DNA from: Acidovorax_G lacteus
Lineage (GTDB): Bacteria; Pseudomonadota; Gammaproteobacteria; Burkholderiales; Burkholderiaceae_C
DNA length: 64,000 nucleotides
Direction: 5' to 3'
Assembly: GCF_039540375.1 (NCBI RefSeq)
Contig: NZ_BAABEX010000030.1
Coordinates: 149,829 to 213,828 of the forward strand
Every line of letters begins with the position of its first letter. Within the stretch, counting starts at the first letter, position 1. The translations under genes were made by a program, and so were the position numbers. This document shows, piece by piece, positions 17,736 through 27,540 of the stretch. The notes under the pieces were generated by a model that worked only from the letters and a program-made list of their open reading frames with translations, was not told the origin of the DNA and did not search any database.

Positions 17736-18821
17736 TCATGCGCTCGCCCCTGGCGCAGCAGCGCGGCGCGGCACCCAGCGGATGCGGTAGGCGATCAGCG
17801 TGTCGCAGGCCAGCAGCGAAAACAGCAGCAAGCCCTGGAACACGCCGGTCAGCGACTTGGGCAGGCCCAGGCGCGACTGGGCGAGTTCGCCGCCGATGTA
17901 GAACATGCTCATGAGGATGGCCGACAACACCATGCCGACCGGGTGCAACCGCCCCACAAAGGCCACGATGATGGCCGCAAAGCCATAGCCGGCCGGCACA
18001 TAGGGCGTGAGCTGCCCGATCGGGCCGGCCACCTCCAGCGCACCGGCCAGACCGGCCGCGCCGCCTGACACCAGCAGCGCCAGCCACAGCGCGCGGCGCG
18101 ACGAGAAACCCGCATAGCGCGCGGCAGCCGGGGCCAGCCCGCCCACCTGCTGCGCAAACCCGGCCCGCGTGCGGAACAAAAACACCCACAGCGCAGCCGC
18201 CCCGGCCAGCGCAATCACGAGCCCGATGGACACGCGCGAGCCCTGCATGAGCCGCGGGATCTGCGTGACCTTCTCGAACATCTTGGTCTGGGGGAAGTTG
18301 TAGCCCATCGGGTCCTTCCAGGGGCCGTAGACCAGATAACCGAGCACCAGCGTGGCCACGTACACCAGCATCAGGCTCACCAGGATCTCGTTGGCGTTGA
18401 ACTTGTCGCGCAGCAAGGCGGTGAGCCCTGCCCACACCATGCCGCCCAAAATCCCGGCGAGCAAGATGGCCGGCACGATCCAGGTGCCCGTGGTCTTGTC
18501 GGCCATCAGCGCCACGCCACCGGCCGCCACGGCGCCGATCACGAATTGCCCCTCGGCCCCGATGTTCCAGACGTTGGAGCGAAAGCACACGGCCAGGCCC
18601 AGCGCGATGAGCAGCAGCGGCGTGGCCTTGACCATCAACTCGCCCACCGCGTAGGCCGACTTGATCGGCTCCCAGAAGAAGATCTGCAGGCCGCGCACCG
18701 GGTCTTTGCCCAGCGCGGCAAACAGCGTGATGCCCACCACCACCGTAATGGCCAGCGCCAGCAGCGGCGAGCCGTACGTCCACCAGCGCGAGGCTTCGGG
18801 ACGGGGTTCAAGCTTGAGCAT
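17736..18821 (-). CDS. ABC transporter permease, nucleoside/BMP-type (first subunit)
   Basis: A 361-residue inner-membrane permease of the BPD_transp_2 family, similar to YufP/NupP. It has a long cytoplasmic-to-membrane N-terminus (WWTYGSPLLALAITVVVGITLF), the family segment CFRSNVWNIGAEGQFVIGAVAAG and multiple later helices. Its ATG at 18821 lies upstream of the ATPase stop codon at 18808, a 14-nt overlap that points to translational coupling. The second permease starts 84 nt after its stop. Confidence 0.91.
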   Translation of the reverse strand: MLKLEPRPEASRWWTYGSPLLALAITVVVGITLFAALGKDPVRGLQIFFWEPIKSAYAVGELMVKATPLLLIALGLAVCFRSNVWNIGAEGQFVIGAVAAGGVALMADKTTGTWIVPAILLAGILGGMVWAGLTALLRDKFNANEILVSLMLVYVATLVLGYLVYGPWKDPMGYNFPQTKMFEKVTQIPRLMQGSRVSIGLVIALAGAAALWVFLFRTRAGFAQQVGGLAPAAARYAGFSSRRALWLALLVSGGAAGLAGALEVAGPIGQLTPYVPAGYGFAAIIVAFVGRLHPVGMVLSAILMSMFYIGGELAQSRLGLPKSLTGVFQGLLLFSLLACDTLIAYRIRWVPRRAAAPGASA

Positions 18822-20412
18822 GCGCGGCTCCTTCTTGTTGCGACGCCGCCTGCGCGGCCTGGGCCAGGTGGGCCTGCACATCGGCATGCCACAGGCCGCT
18901 CATCCATTCGCCGATGCGCTCCACCGTCGCGTCGGCCCGGTCGATCGAGGGCGACAGGTGTCCCTTGGCCACCACGTGCAACCGGTCACAAATCTCGAAC
19001 AGCTCGTCCAGCTCTTCGCTGACGACCAGCACGGCGCAGCCCGCGTCGCGCAGGGCCAGAATCTCGCCGCGGATCTGCGCGGCTGCGCCTACGTCCACCC
19101 CCCAGGTGGGTTGCGACACGATCAGCAGCCGGGGTTTGGCGTCGATCTCGCGCCCGACGATGAACTTCTGCAGATTGCCGCCCGACAGCGAGCGCGCCGC
19201 AGCGTTCGGACCACCGGCCTTGACGTTGAAGCGCGCAATGATGTCCCGCGCATGGGCCTGCAACGCCCCCACGCGGATCCAGCCGCTGCGCGACACCGCC
19301 CCCGTGCGCGTAAGCAGCAGGTTGTGCGCCAGCCCCATGCTGGGCACGGCACCGCGGCCCAAGCGCTCCTCGGGCACGAAGTGCAGGCCCAGCGCGCGCC
19401 GGGCTGCAGGCCCGAGGCGCCCAGCCTTCTGTCCGGCCACTTCGATGCAGGCCGCGTCGGCGCGCGGGTCTTCGCCCGACAGCGCATACAGCAGCTCCTT
19501 CTGGCCGTTGCCCGAGACCCCGGCAATGCCTACCACCTCGCCCGCGCGCACCTGCAGATCCACGTCAACCAGATCCACGCCAAACTGGTCCTGCCGCGCC
19601 AGCGACAGGCCCTGCACGCGCAGCACGGTGGCACCGAGCTGCTGCGGCCGGTGCGTGAGCGCCGGGGGCTCGGCCCCAATCATCAGGCGCGAGAGCGACG
19701 CGTTCGACTCTTCGGCCGGGTTGCACACGCCTGTCACCTTGCCGCCGCGCAGCACCGTGCAGGCCGTGCACAGCGCGCGGATTTCGTGCAGCTTGTGGCT
19801 GATGTAGAGGATGCTGCAGCCTTCGGACGCGAGCTTCCTGAGAACGATGAACAGCTTTTCGACCGCCTGGGGCGTGAGCACCGAGGTCGGCTCGTCCAGG
19901 ATGAGCAGCTGCGGGTTGGTGAGCAGCGCACGGATGATCTCCACCCGCTGCATCTCGCCCACCGACAGCGTGTGCACCGGGCGCAGCGGGTCGATGTCGA
20001 GCCCGTATTCGGCCGCCTTGGCGCGGATGCGCTCGGTCACTTCGGCCAGGGCGAGCGACTTGTCGAGCCCCAGCCACACGTTCTCGGCCACCGTCAGGGT
20101 GTCGAACAGGCTGAAGTGCTGGAACACCATGGCAATGCCCAGCGCACGCGCCTCCTGCGGGTTGCGCACCTGAACGGGTTGGCCATTGAAGTGCACGCTG
20201 CCCTCGTCGGGTTTGACGGCACCGTAGATGATCTTCATCAGCGTGGACTTGCCCGCGCCGTTTTCGCCGAGCACCGCGTGGATCTCGCCCGGACGCACCG
20301 TGAGCGAGACCCCGCTGTTGGCCACCACCGCCGGATAGCGCTTGGTGATACCGGCCAGCTGCAGCCGGGGTGGCGGCGCGCCGCCAGCCTGGGAAGGGGG
20401 GTTGGAACTCAT
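18808..20412 (-). CDS. ABC transporter ATP-binding protein, tandem nucleotide-binding domains (BMP/nucleoside-type)
   Basis: A 534-residue tandem ATPase of the sugar/nucleoside importer type and the first gene of the importer operon. Domain 1 (about residues 15-250) has Walker A GENGAGKST, a Q-loop VFQHFS, signature LSVGEMQR (V in place of the usual G) and Walker B LLILDEPT. Domain 2 (about 275-500) has the degenerate P-loop GVSGNGQKE, signature LSGGNLQK and a Walker B region LLIVSQPTWGVDVGA in which Gln replaces the catalytic Glu. Such asymmetry is usual for the family, domain 1 being the main catalytic site. The tail is Ala/Gln-rich. It is separated from the LysR gene by 79 nt. Confidence 0.94.
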   Translation of the reverse strand: MSSNPPSQAGGAPPPRLQLAGITKRYPAVVANSGVSLTVRPGEIHAVLGENGAGKSTLMKIIYGAVKPDEGSVHFNGQPVQVRNPQEARALGIAMVFQHFSLFDTLTVAENVWLGLDKSLALAEVTERIRAKAAEYGLDIDPLRPVHTLSVGEMQRVEIIRALLTNPQLLILDEPTSVLTPQAVEKLFIVLRKLASEGCSILYISHKLHEIRALCTACTVLRGGKVTGVCNPAEESNASLSRLMIGAEPPALTHRPQQLGATVLRVQGLSLARQDQFGVDLVDVDLQVRAGEVVGIAGVSGNGQKELLYALSGEDPRADAACIEVAGQKAGRLGPAARRALGLHFVPEERLGRGAVPSMGLAHNLLLTRTGAVSRSGWIRVGALQAHARDIIARFNVKAGGPNAAARSLSGGNLQKFIVGREIDAKPRLLIVSQPTWGVDVGAAAQIRGEILALRDAGCAVLVVSEELDELFEICDRLHVVAKGHLSPSIDRADATVERIGEWMSGLWHADVQAHLAQAAQAASQQEGAAHAQA

Positions 20413-20491
20413 GCCGGGAATTGTCTCTCAGTTTTACAAATTGTTTAGAGCCCGAAGGGGGTGCTCGTGCTTTCCCTGCCAGCGTGTGCCG

Positions 20492-21424
20492 CTATTCTTT
20501 TCGTAGCGATGCGGCCACGCTTTTGACGCAGTCGCGCAGCCACATGGCCGCCGCCGAATGGTGCGTGCGGGCGTGCCAGAGCTGGTAGTACATGAGGCGC
20601 GGAAACGGCACCGGGCTCGGCAGGATGGCCAGCGGCAAGCGGTCGAGGTAGCGCTCGCAGAACTGGCGGCCGGTGGTCATCACAAGCAAGCTCGATGCCA
20701 CGATGTCCGGAATCAGGCTGAAATGCGCGCACCGTGCCGTGATGTTGCGCGCCAGGCCCAGGCTGTCCAGGTGCGCGTCGATCACGCCGCGCGCCCCGGG
20801 GTGCATGGGGGTGGGCGCGATGTGCTCGGCGGCCAGCCAGTCGGCCACCTCCCAGCCGCGGCGCACGGCCGGATGGTCGCGGTGCACCAGACAGACCACC
20901 TCGTCGCCAAGCAGCCGGCCCATGTGCAGGTCTTCGGGCGGCGCGGGCCAGTTGCCGATCACGACATCGACCTCGCCCTGCGCCAGGTGCGCGTGGTAGT
21001 GCGTGTCGGGCGACAGGGGCAGCACCTCGATGGGGCACAGCGGCGCCTGCGCCTTGATGCGCGCGACCAGTTGCGGCAAGAACAGCGGGTCGAGATAGTC
21101 GCTTGCGGCCACGCGAAAGGTGCGCGTGGCGGTGCGTGGGTCAAAGCCGCGGGCGTCTGAGAACAACGCCTCGGCCGAGCGCAGGATGGCGGCGGCCGGA
21201 TCGATCATGCGCAACGCAGCGTCGGTGGGCATCATGCCCACACCCGAGCGCACCAGCAGCGGATCGCCCGACAGGTCGCGCAGCCGCTTGAGCGCGGCCG
21301 ACACCGCCGGCTGGTGCATGCCCAGCCGGACGGCGGCCCTCGAAACGCTGCGCTCAGTCAACACGGTGTGCAAGACCCTGATCAAGTGGAGGTCTATCTT
21401 GTCGAAAAGGGCTTGGTCTCTCAT
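20492..21424 (-). CDS. LysR-family transcriptional regulator
   Basis: A 310-residue regulator with an N-terminal winged HTH (about residues 8-67; VSRAAVRLGMHQPAVSAALKRLRDL) and a LysR substrate-binding domain (about 95-300; FRVAASDYLDPLFLPQLV). It is transcribed divergently from xdhA with 99 nt between starts, the classical arrangement for a LysR activator of its neighbour. It is also co-directional with the purine importer. A LysR regulator, HpxR, controls purine oxidation genes in Klebsiella, so control of xdhAB and perhaps the importer is likely but unproven. The ATG at 21424 gives the canonical length. Confidence 0.92.
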   Translation of the reverse strand: MRDQALFDKIDLHLIRVLHTVLTERSVSRAAVRLGMHQPAVSAALKRLRDLSGDPLLVRSGVGMMPTDAALRMIDPAAAILRSAEALFSDARGFDPRTATRTFRVAASDYLDPLFLPQLVARIKAQAPLCPIEVLPLSPDTHYHAHLAQGEVDVVIGNWPAPPEDLHMGRLLGDEVVCLVHRDHPAVRRGWEVADWLAAEHIAPTPMHPGARGVIDAHLDSLGLARNITARCAHFSLIPDIVASSLLVMTTGRQFCERYLDRLPLAILPSPVPFPRLMYYQLWHARTHHSAAAMWLRDCVKSVAASLRKE

Positions 21425-21523
21425 AGCGGTGCGCGCATTGATGTCATAAGCTTGGGCGTATGCCGGGCGCGGTTGCACGCCCTACCCTCAGATGCATTCC
21501 CAGAGATCGAGTCCGCATCCGTC

Positions 21524-23038
21524 ATGACCACCCGCCCCCTGCAATTCCTTCGACGAGGCCAGCCGGTAGCGCTGGGCAATGTACCACCCGACCGCACGCT
21601 GCTGGAGGTGCTGCGCGAGGACTTGGGCTGCACCGGCACCAAGGAAGGCTGCGGCGAAGGCGACTGCGGCGCATGCACCGTGGTGCTGGGCGAAGCCCGT
21701 GACGGCCGCGTGCAATACAGCGCCGTCAACGCGTGCATCCGCCTGGCGCATTCGGTGCACGGCATGGCGCTGTGGACGGTAGAAGACCTGACCGAAGACC
21801 CGCTGATCGAACCCCTGCCCGGCCAGCCCGTGCCCGCGCTGCACCCGGCGCAAGAGGCCCTGGTGCAGTGCCACGGCTCTCAATGCGGCTTCTGCACGCC
21901 AGGCTTTGTGATGAGCCTGTTCGGCATGTACCAGAACCAGGTCTGCCGGGGCCGTACCGTGACGCGCGAACGCGCGCAGGAGGACCTCTCGGGCAACCTC
22001 TGCCGCTGCACCGGCTACCGCCCCATCCTGGATGCCGCCGAGCGCATGGGCACGCTGCCGCCCCTGCAGGTCAATGAAAACGCCTTGCTATCAAAATTGA
22101 AGCAACTCAATGAGCAGGGACAAGCACAAGCCCCTGATTTTGCTTACATGGCCCCCGGCACCCTGCCCGCCCTGCTGCAGGCCCGCGCCGCCCACCCGGG
22201 CGCGCAGGTGGTGGCCGGCTGCACCGACGTTGGCCTGTGGGTGACCAAGCAGCACCGCCGATTCGAGCAGGTGCTCGATGTGACCCGCGCGGCCGAACTG
22301 CGCCGCATCGACACCGTGGACGGGCAGCTGCGCATCGGCGCGGCCGCCACGCTGACCGAGGCCTTTGCAGCGCTTACCGCCGTGTGGCCGCAACTGCACA
22401 GCTTTGCGAGCCGTTTTGCCGGCCTGCCCGTGCGCAATTCGGGCACGCTGGGTGGCAACGTGGCCAACGGTTCGCCCATCGGGGATTCGATGCCGCTGCT
22501 GATCGCGCTGGGGGCCGAGGTGGTGCTGGCCAGCGTGCGCGGCGAGCGCGTGCTGCCGCTCGAGAACCTCTACACCGGCTACCGCCAGAACGTGATGGCG
22601 GCCGACGAGTTGCTCACACAGATCCGCGTGCCGCTGCCGCAGCCCGCCTCAGGGCCCGACGCGCCCACCGCGCTGCTGCGGGCCTACAAAATCTCCAAGC
22701 GCTTTGACGACGACATCTCGGCCGTGTGCCTGGTGGTGCACCTGCACCTGCAGGGCGGTGTGGTGCAGCAGGCCCGCATCGGCGCGGGCGGCGTGGCCGC
22801 CACCCCGGCGCGGGCCCGCGCCACCGAGGCGGCCCTGGTGGGCCAGCCCTGGACGGCCGCCACCGTGGCCCGCGCCCAGCAGGCGCTGGCGGACGAATTC
22901 CAGCCCATCAGCGACATGCGGGCCAGCAGCGCCTACCGCCGCACGGTGCTGCGCAACCTGCTGGAGCGCCTGTGGCGCGACAGCCAGGGCGAAACCCTGG
23001 TGAGTGTGGAACGCCTGCGCCTGGAGGAACTCGCATGA
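21524..23038 (+). CDS. xdhA: Xanthine dehydrogenase small subunit (FeS and FAD domains)
   Basis: With XdhB it oxidises hypoxanthine and xanthine to urate, passing electrons from Mo through two [2Fe-2S] clusters to FAD and NAD+. The 504-residue subunit has a plant-ferredoxin-type cluster (CTGTKEGCGEGDCGAC), a second cluster (CGFCTPGF and LCRCTGYRPI) and then the FAD domain (VAGCTDVGLWVTK, SGTLGGNVANGSPIGDSMP, YKISKRFDDDIS). The ATG at 21524 is the family start; the frame is open further upstream without homology. The linker between FeS and FAD domains, about residues 188-203, is encoded by a dispersed repeat copy. The stop overlaps the xdhB start (ATGA). Confidence 0.96.
   Translation: MTTRPLQFLRRGQPVALGNVPPDRTLLEVLREDLGCTGTKEGCGEGDCGACTVVLGEARDGRVQYSAVNACIRLAHSVHGMALWTVEDLTEDPLIEPLPGQPVPALHPAQEALVQCHGSQCGFCTPGFVMSLFGMYQNQVCRGRTVTRERAQEDLSGNLCRCTGYRPILDAAERMGTLPPLQVNENALLSKLKQLNEQGQAQAPDFAYMAPGTLPALLQARAAHPGAQVVAGCTDVGLWVTKQHRRFEQVLDVTRAAELRRIDTVDGQLRIGAAATLTEAFAALTAVWPQLHSFASRFAGLPVRNSGTLGGNVANGSPIGDSMPLLIALGAEVVLASVRGERVLPLENLYTGYRQNVMAADELLTQIRVPLPQPASGPDAPTALLRAYKISKRFDDDISAVCLVVHLHLQGGVVQQARIGAGGVAATPARARATEAALVGQPWTAATVARAQQALADEFQPISDMRASSAYRRTVLRNLLERLWRDSQGETLVSVERLRLEELA
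22086..22132 (+). repeat. Dispersed double-hairpin repeat, copy 3 (inside xdhA)
   Basis: Starts TGCTATCAAAATTGAAGC and ends GCAGGGACAAGCACAAGC; that 18-nt end is identical to the copy inside puuD. It is in frame in xdhA, encoding about LLSKLKQLNEQGQAQA, and is read in a different frame from the copy in acnA. Confidence 0.7.
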
Positions 23039-25386
23039 ACGCGCCCGACACTTCGCTGGCCGCACACCTCGCATCCGACGCCCCGGGGCCGGCCGTGGGC
23101 CGCTCGCACATCCATGAAAGCGCCCGCGCCCAGGTGGCCGGCCGCGTGCACTACATCGACGACCTGCCCGAAGTGCGCGGCACGCTGTATGCCGCGCCCA
23201 TTTGCTCGCCGGTGGCGCACGGCACGCTCCACGGCGTCGATGCCTCTGCGGCACTCGCCCTGCCCGGCGTGCGCACCGTGGTGCTGGCCAGCGATGTACC
23301 GGGCGACCCGATCCTGGCCGCCTTTGCGCACGACGAGCCCATTTTTGCGCGCGACACGGTGCAGTTCCGCGGGCAGGTCGTGGGGCTGGTGGTGGCCGAT
23401 TCGGTCATGCTCGCGCGCCGTGCGGCCCGGCTGGTCAGGCTCGACATCACACCACTGCCCGCCGTGCTCACGGTGGAGCAGGCCCTGGCCGCGCAGAGCT
23501 TTGTGCTGCCCCCGGTGCATGTGCGCCGCGGCAACGCGCAGGCCGCGCTGCAGGCCGCGCCGCACCGGCTCGACGGCACGCTCGAAGTCGGCGGGCAGGA
23601 GCACTTCTACCTCGAAGGCCAGATCGCCTACGCACTGCCGCTGGAGCAGCGCCAGTGGCACATCTATTCGAGTACGCAGCACCCGGGCGAGGTGCAGCAC
23701 TGGGTGGCGCACGCGCTGGGCATCGACAACCACGCGGTGCGCGTCGAATGCCGGCGCATGGGCGGTGGCTTTGGCGGCAAGGAGACGCAGGCCGGCCACC
23801 TGGCCGTGTGGGCCGCCGTGGCCGCGCACAAGACGGGCCACCCCGTCAAACTGCGACTCGACCGCGACGAGGACTTTGTCATCACCGGCAAGCGCCACCC
23901 GTTTGCCTACCGCTACACCGTGGGCTTTGACGACCGCGGGCGCATCCTGGGGTTGCAGTTGCAGATGGCCGCCAACTGCGGCTTCAGCGCCGACCTGTCG
24001 GGCCCCGTGGCCGACCGAGCGGTGTTCCACGCCGACAACGCGTACTTCCTGAGCGACGTGGAGATCAGCTCCTACCGCTGCAAGACGAACACCCAGAGCC
24101 ACACCGCCTTCCGCGGCTTTGGCGGCCCGCAGGGCGTGATCGTGATCGAAGCCATCCTGGGCGACATTGCCCGCCGGCTGGGCCTGGACGCGCAGGACGT
24201 GCGCCTGCACAACCTGTACGGCACCGACGCCGCCAGCGGCCGCAACGTGACCCACTACCAGATGCAGGTGGAAGACAACATCCTGCATGAACTCATGCCC
24301 ACGCTCGAGCAGCGCGCCGACTACCGCGCCCGCCAGCAGGCCATTGCCGCATGGAACGCACGCCAGCCCGTGCTCAAGCGCGGGCTGGCGATCACGCCGG
24401 TGAAGTTCGGCATCAGCTTCACGGCCACGCTGTTCAACCAGGCCGGTGCGCTGGTGCATGTGTACACCGACGGCAGCGTGCAGGTGAACCACGGCGGCAC
24501 CGAAATGGGCCAGGGCCTGCACACCAAGGTGGCGCAGATCGTGGCCGACGAGCTGGGCGTGCCGCTGCACCGTGTGCTGGTCACGGCCAGCGACACCAGC
24601 AAGGTGCCCAACGCCAGCGCTACCGCGGCCAGCAGCGGCACCGACCTCAACGGGCGCGCGGCCCAGTTTGCCGCGCGCAACGTGCGCGACAACCTGGCCT
24701 CGTTCGTCTGCGGGCTCGACGGCTGCGGCGCGGGCGCCATCCGCTTCCAGGACGGACAGGTGATCTCGCCCAAGAAGGTGCGCGCCTGGGGCGACGTGGT
24801 CAAGGAAGCCTACGCCAACCGCATCCAGCTTTGGAGCGACGGCTTCTACCGCACGCCCAAGATCCACTACGACAAGACCACGCTCACGGGCCGGCCGTTC
24901 TATTACTTTGCCTACGGCGCGGCCTGCTCCGAGGTGGTGATCGACACCCTGACCGGCGAGAGCCGCGTGGTGCGCGTGGACATCCTGCACGACGTGGGCC
25001 ACAGCATCAACCCGGCGCTCGACATCGGGCAAATCGAGGGCGGCTTTGTGCAGGGCATGGGCTGGCTGACCACCGAGCAGCTCGTGTGGACCGACGACGG
25101 CCGCCTGGCCACGCATGCCCCCAGCACCTACAAGATTCCGGCTACGGGCGACGTGCCCGAACACCTGCGCGTGGAACTCTGGCACGAAGCCAACCGCGAA
25201 GACAACGTGGGCGGCAGCAAGGCCGTGGGCGAACCACCGTTCATGCTCGCCATCAGCGTGTACGAAGCACTGCGCAATGCGGTGGCTGCGGCGCGCCCAA
25301 CCGAACAAGCCGCACAGCCCGTCGCCCTGGTGGCCCCGGCCACAGCCGAAAACGTGCTGCGTGCGCTGGGCAAGGTGCAGGACTGA
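23035..25386 (+). CDS. xdhB: Xanthine dehydrogenase large subunit (molybdopterin-binding)
   Basis: The 783-residue catalytic subunit carrying the Mo-pterin cofactor. The N-terminal a/b hammerhead domain is followed by the Moco domains with RMGGGFGGKE, AFRGFGGPQG, GTEMGQGLHTK, and the catalytic Glu in GGSKAVGEPPFML near residue 730. All key motifs are present. The ATG at 23035 overlaps the xdhA stop by four bases (ATGA). Its maturation partner xdhC is not adjacent but lies at 33356 on the other strand. Confidence 0.97.
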   Translation: MNAPDTSLAAHLASDAPGPAVGRSHIHESARAQVAGRVHYIDDLPEVRGTLYAAPICSPVAHGTLHGVDASAALALPGVRTVVLASDVPGDPILAAFAHDEPIFARDTVQFRGQVVGLVVADSVMLARRAARLVRLDITPLPAVLTVEQALAAQSFVLPPVHVRRGNAQAALQAAPHRLDGTLEVGGQEHFYLEGQIAYALPLEQRQWHIYSSTQHPGEVQHWVAHALGIDNHAVRVECRRMGGGFGGKETQAGHLAVWAAVAAHKTGHPVKLRLDRDEDFVITGKRHPFAYRYTVGFDDRGRILGLQLQMAANCGFSADLSGPVADRAVFHADNAYFLSDVEISSYRCKTNTQSHTAFRGFGGPQGVIVIEAILGDIARRLGLDAQDVRLHNLYGTDAASGRNVTHYQMQVEDNILHELMPTLEQRADYRARQQAIAAWNARQPVLKRGLAITPVKFGISFTATLFNQAGALVHVYTDGSVQVNHGGTEMGQGLHTKVAQIVADELGVPLHRVLVTASDTSKVPNASATAASSGTDLNGRAAQFAARNVRDNLASFVCGLDGCGAGAIRFQDGQVISPKKVRAWGDVVKEAYANRIQLWSDGFYRTPKIHYDKTTLTGRPFYYFAYGAACSEVVIDTLTGESRVVRVDILHDVGHSINPALDIGQIEGGFVQGMGWLTTEQLVWTDDGRLATHAPSTYKIPATGDVPEHLRVELWHEANREDNVGGSKAVGEPPFMLAISVYEALRNAVAAARPTEQAAQPVALVAPATAENVLRALGKVQD

Positions 25387-25440
25387 CGCCGCGCCCGGCT
25401 GAGCAAGAGGCCGCGGGAAAGGCCGCCCGCATCGCGACGG

Positions 25441-27540
25441 CTAGGCAGGGCCCAGCGCCATGCGACCCGAGGCTGTGGCCTCACGCGCACGGCGCAACTC
25501 CACCCGGTTGCGACCGGCTCGCTTGGCGTCGTAGCAGGCCATGTCGGCCGCATACAGCACCGAGGGCACGTCCTGCAGCGTGGCATCGAGCACCACGAGC
25601 CCAATGCTTACACCCAGCGTGAAGCTGCGTCCACCGTACGAAGGCTCCCATTCGGCGACGGTGGCCCGCAACTGCTCGGCCACCGCCAGGCCGCGCGAAG
25701 GTGAGCACCCAGGCAGCACCACCGCGAATTCATCGCCCCCCAGGCGAGCGGCCCAGCCAATGCGGCGCACCTGCGACTCGATCATCCGCGCCACGTGGCG
25801 CAGCACGTCGTCGCCTGCGTCGTGGCCGGCCACGTCGTTCACCACCGTGAAATGATCGATGTCCAGGAACAGCACCACCCCGTCACACGGGGGGTCGTCG
25901 CCGGCATCCAGGCCCTCTTGGGTACGCGGGCGGGTAGAACGCTCGGCCAGCAAGGCGCGCAGGCGCTGATCGAACGCATCGCGGTGCAGCAACTGCGTGA
26001 GCGGGTCGTGCGTGGCCTGCCAGGCCTGTTCCTGCTGGGCCTCGCGCGTGGCCGTCAGGTCTTCCAGAATCCAGACCGTGCCGCCGGCCACCTGCCCCGG
26101 CACCACGCTGCGGCCCTGCACCCGCGCCCACAGGGCGCTGCCGTCGCGGCGCATAAAGCGCACGTCGCCATCGAACACATGGTGGGCCTCGAACTCATGG
26201 CGCACCCGCTGACCGATGAGCGCGTACTCAGCGTCTGACGCATACAGAAGCCGCGCAGGCCGCCCCTGGAGGCTGCCGGGCGAGTAGCCGAGCATCTCGC
26301 AGGCCTGGCGGCCCACGACCTCGAGCATGCCCGAGCGCGTGATGATGATGCCCACCGAGGCGCAGTCGAGAATGGCCTGAAATTGCTGGGCCAGTTGCGC
26401 AGCCTCCTGGGTGCGCAGCGCTGCACGCTCGCCCAGGCCGCGGAAGACACCGACCAGCGCATTGACCTCGCCCCGCCCGCGGGGCCACGGCTCGGGCACC
26501 TGGCCCTGCAGCAGGCGTGGCGCCCAATGGCGCAGCTGCGCGAGGGGCTGCGCCAGCGCCGCCATGGCCAGCGCCACCAGCACCATGGCCACGGCCACCA
26601 CTCCTCCCACCACGGCGGCGGCCTCGCGTTGGGCGCCTTCCAGCGGAGCAAACAGGGGGGGCGCGTCGCTGACACGGCCCACGAACCACTGGGGCAGGGG
26701 CATGCCCGCCACGCTGACCACGTGGTCGGCCGTGACCTCGCTGCTTGCGCGACCCGCCACAGCATGGCCCTGCCCCCGCCAGGCGGCGTGCACGCTGGCC
26801 ACGCCAGGCTCGTCCCGCACATGCCCCAGGATGCGTCCCGGATTCGAGTGCGCCAGGATGGTGCCGTCGCGTGTGAACACCATCAGGCGCGAGTCTTCGC
26901 GGCTGGGCAGTGCCATGGACGGAGGCAGCAGGCCTTGCGACTGCAGCCGCATTGCGCCCAACACGGCCCCCATGACTGTGCCGTCCTCGCGGTGCACGGG
27001 CATGGTGAACAGCACCCGCGCCTCGCCGGAACGGCCCGCCACATGCTCAATGACCAGGGGCTTACCGTCCACCAGCGTGCGGCGCAGTGCGTCGCGCTCG
27101 GCGGGGTCAACGGCCGAAGCTCTCTCCAGCTTGCCAGCCCGCAGATGGATGCCGATCTCACCATCGGCACGCGCCACCTGCAGGGCATCAAAAAAGCGTA
27201 CGGCGGGCATGCCCTGGTGCAACCAGCCTTCCAGCAACAGCGATTCGTCGAGCATGGCAGGCGTCACCCCACCAGAGACCATGCGCAGTACCTTCTGGCT
27301 CTGCTCGATCTTGCCTGCCAGCAGGCGCGCCACCACCTCGACCTCATCGGTCTGCTGGCGCACCACATGGCGCACGGCCTCCTGGCCCGAAGCGCGGGTC
27401 ACCACCCACAACGCCGCGCCGCCTGCCACCCAGATGGCGAGCCACGCCACCAATATCATGCGCAGCACCAAGGCCCCTGGCGCGCGCCAGCCTCCGCCAT
27501 CGGAAGCGGTGGGCGCTGGCACTGACGCTGGCGGCGTCAC
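25441..27540 (-). CDS. Membrane-bound diguanylate cyclase with periplasmic sensor, PAS and GGDEF domains
   Basis: A 699-residue protein predicted to make cyclic di-GMP. One N-terminal membrane helix (about residues 28-48) and another near 310-335 frame a periplasmic sensor region, probably Cache-like. A PAS domain (about 380-490; ILDCASVGIIITRSGMLEVVG) and a GGDEF domain (about 510-685; LDIDHFTVVNDVAGHDAGDDVL and RLGGDEFAVVL) follow. The active site is intact, but the inhibitory RxxD site is absent (RRIG occupies that place), so product feedback may be missing. The GTG at 27540 has AAGGGG just upstream; the frame runs on to 27720 without clear homology. It converges with xdhB. Confidence 0.9.
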   Translation of the reverse strand: MTPPASVPAPTASDGGGWRAPGALVLRMILVAWLAIWVAGGAALWVVTRASGQEAVRHVVRQQTDEVEVVARLLAGKIEQSQKVLRMVSGGVTPAMLDESLLLEGWLHQGMPAVRFFDALQVARADGEIGIHLRAGKLERASAVDPAERDALRRTLVDGKPLVIEHVAGRSGEARVLFTMPVHREDGTVMGAVLGAMRLQSQGLLPPSMALPSREDSRLMVFTRDGTILAHSNPGRILGHVRDEPGVASVHAAWRGQGHAVAGRASSEVTADHVVSVAGMPLPQWFVGRVSDAPPLFAPLEGAQREAAAVVGGVVAVAMVLVALAMAALAQPLAQLRHWAPRLLQGQVPEPWPRGRGEVNALVGVFRGLGERAALRTQEAAQLAQQFQAILDCASVGIIITRSGMLEVVGRQACEMLGYSPGSLQGRPARLLYASDAEYALIGQRVRHEFEAHHVFDGDVRFMRRDGSALWARVQGRSVVPGQVAGGTVWILEDLTATREAQQEQAWQATHDPLTQLLHRDAFDQRLRALLAERSTRPRTQEGLDAGDDPPCDGVVLFLDIDHFTVVNDVAGHDAGDDVLRHVARMIESQVRRIGWAARLGGDEFAVVLPGCSPSRGLAVAEQLRATVAEWEPSYGGRSFTLGVSIGLVVLDATLQDVPSVLYAADMACYDAKRAGRNRVELRRAREATASGRMALGPA

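Noticed and set aside
21440..21462. CATA...TATG inverted repeat between the LysR gene and xdhA as a LysR site
   Set aside because: The location suits a LysR operator, but the match to T-N11-A type sites is too loose to report as a feature.
22933..25308. A 791-codon open frame opposite xdhB
   Set aside because: Antisense shadow of xdhB with no recognisable motif.
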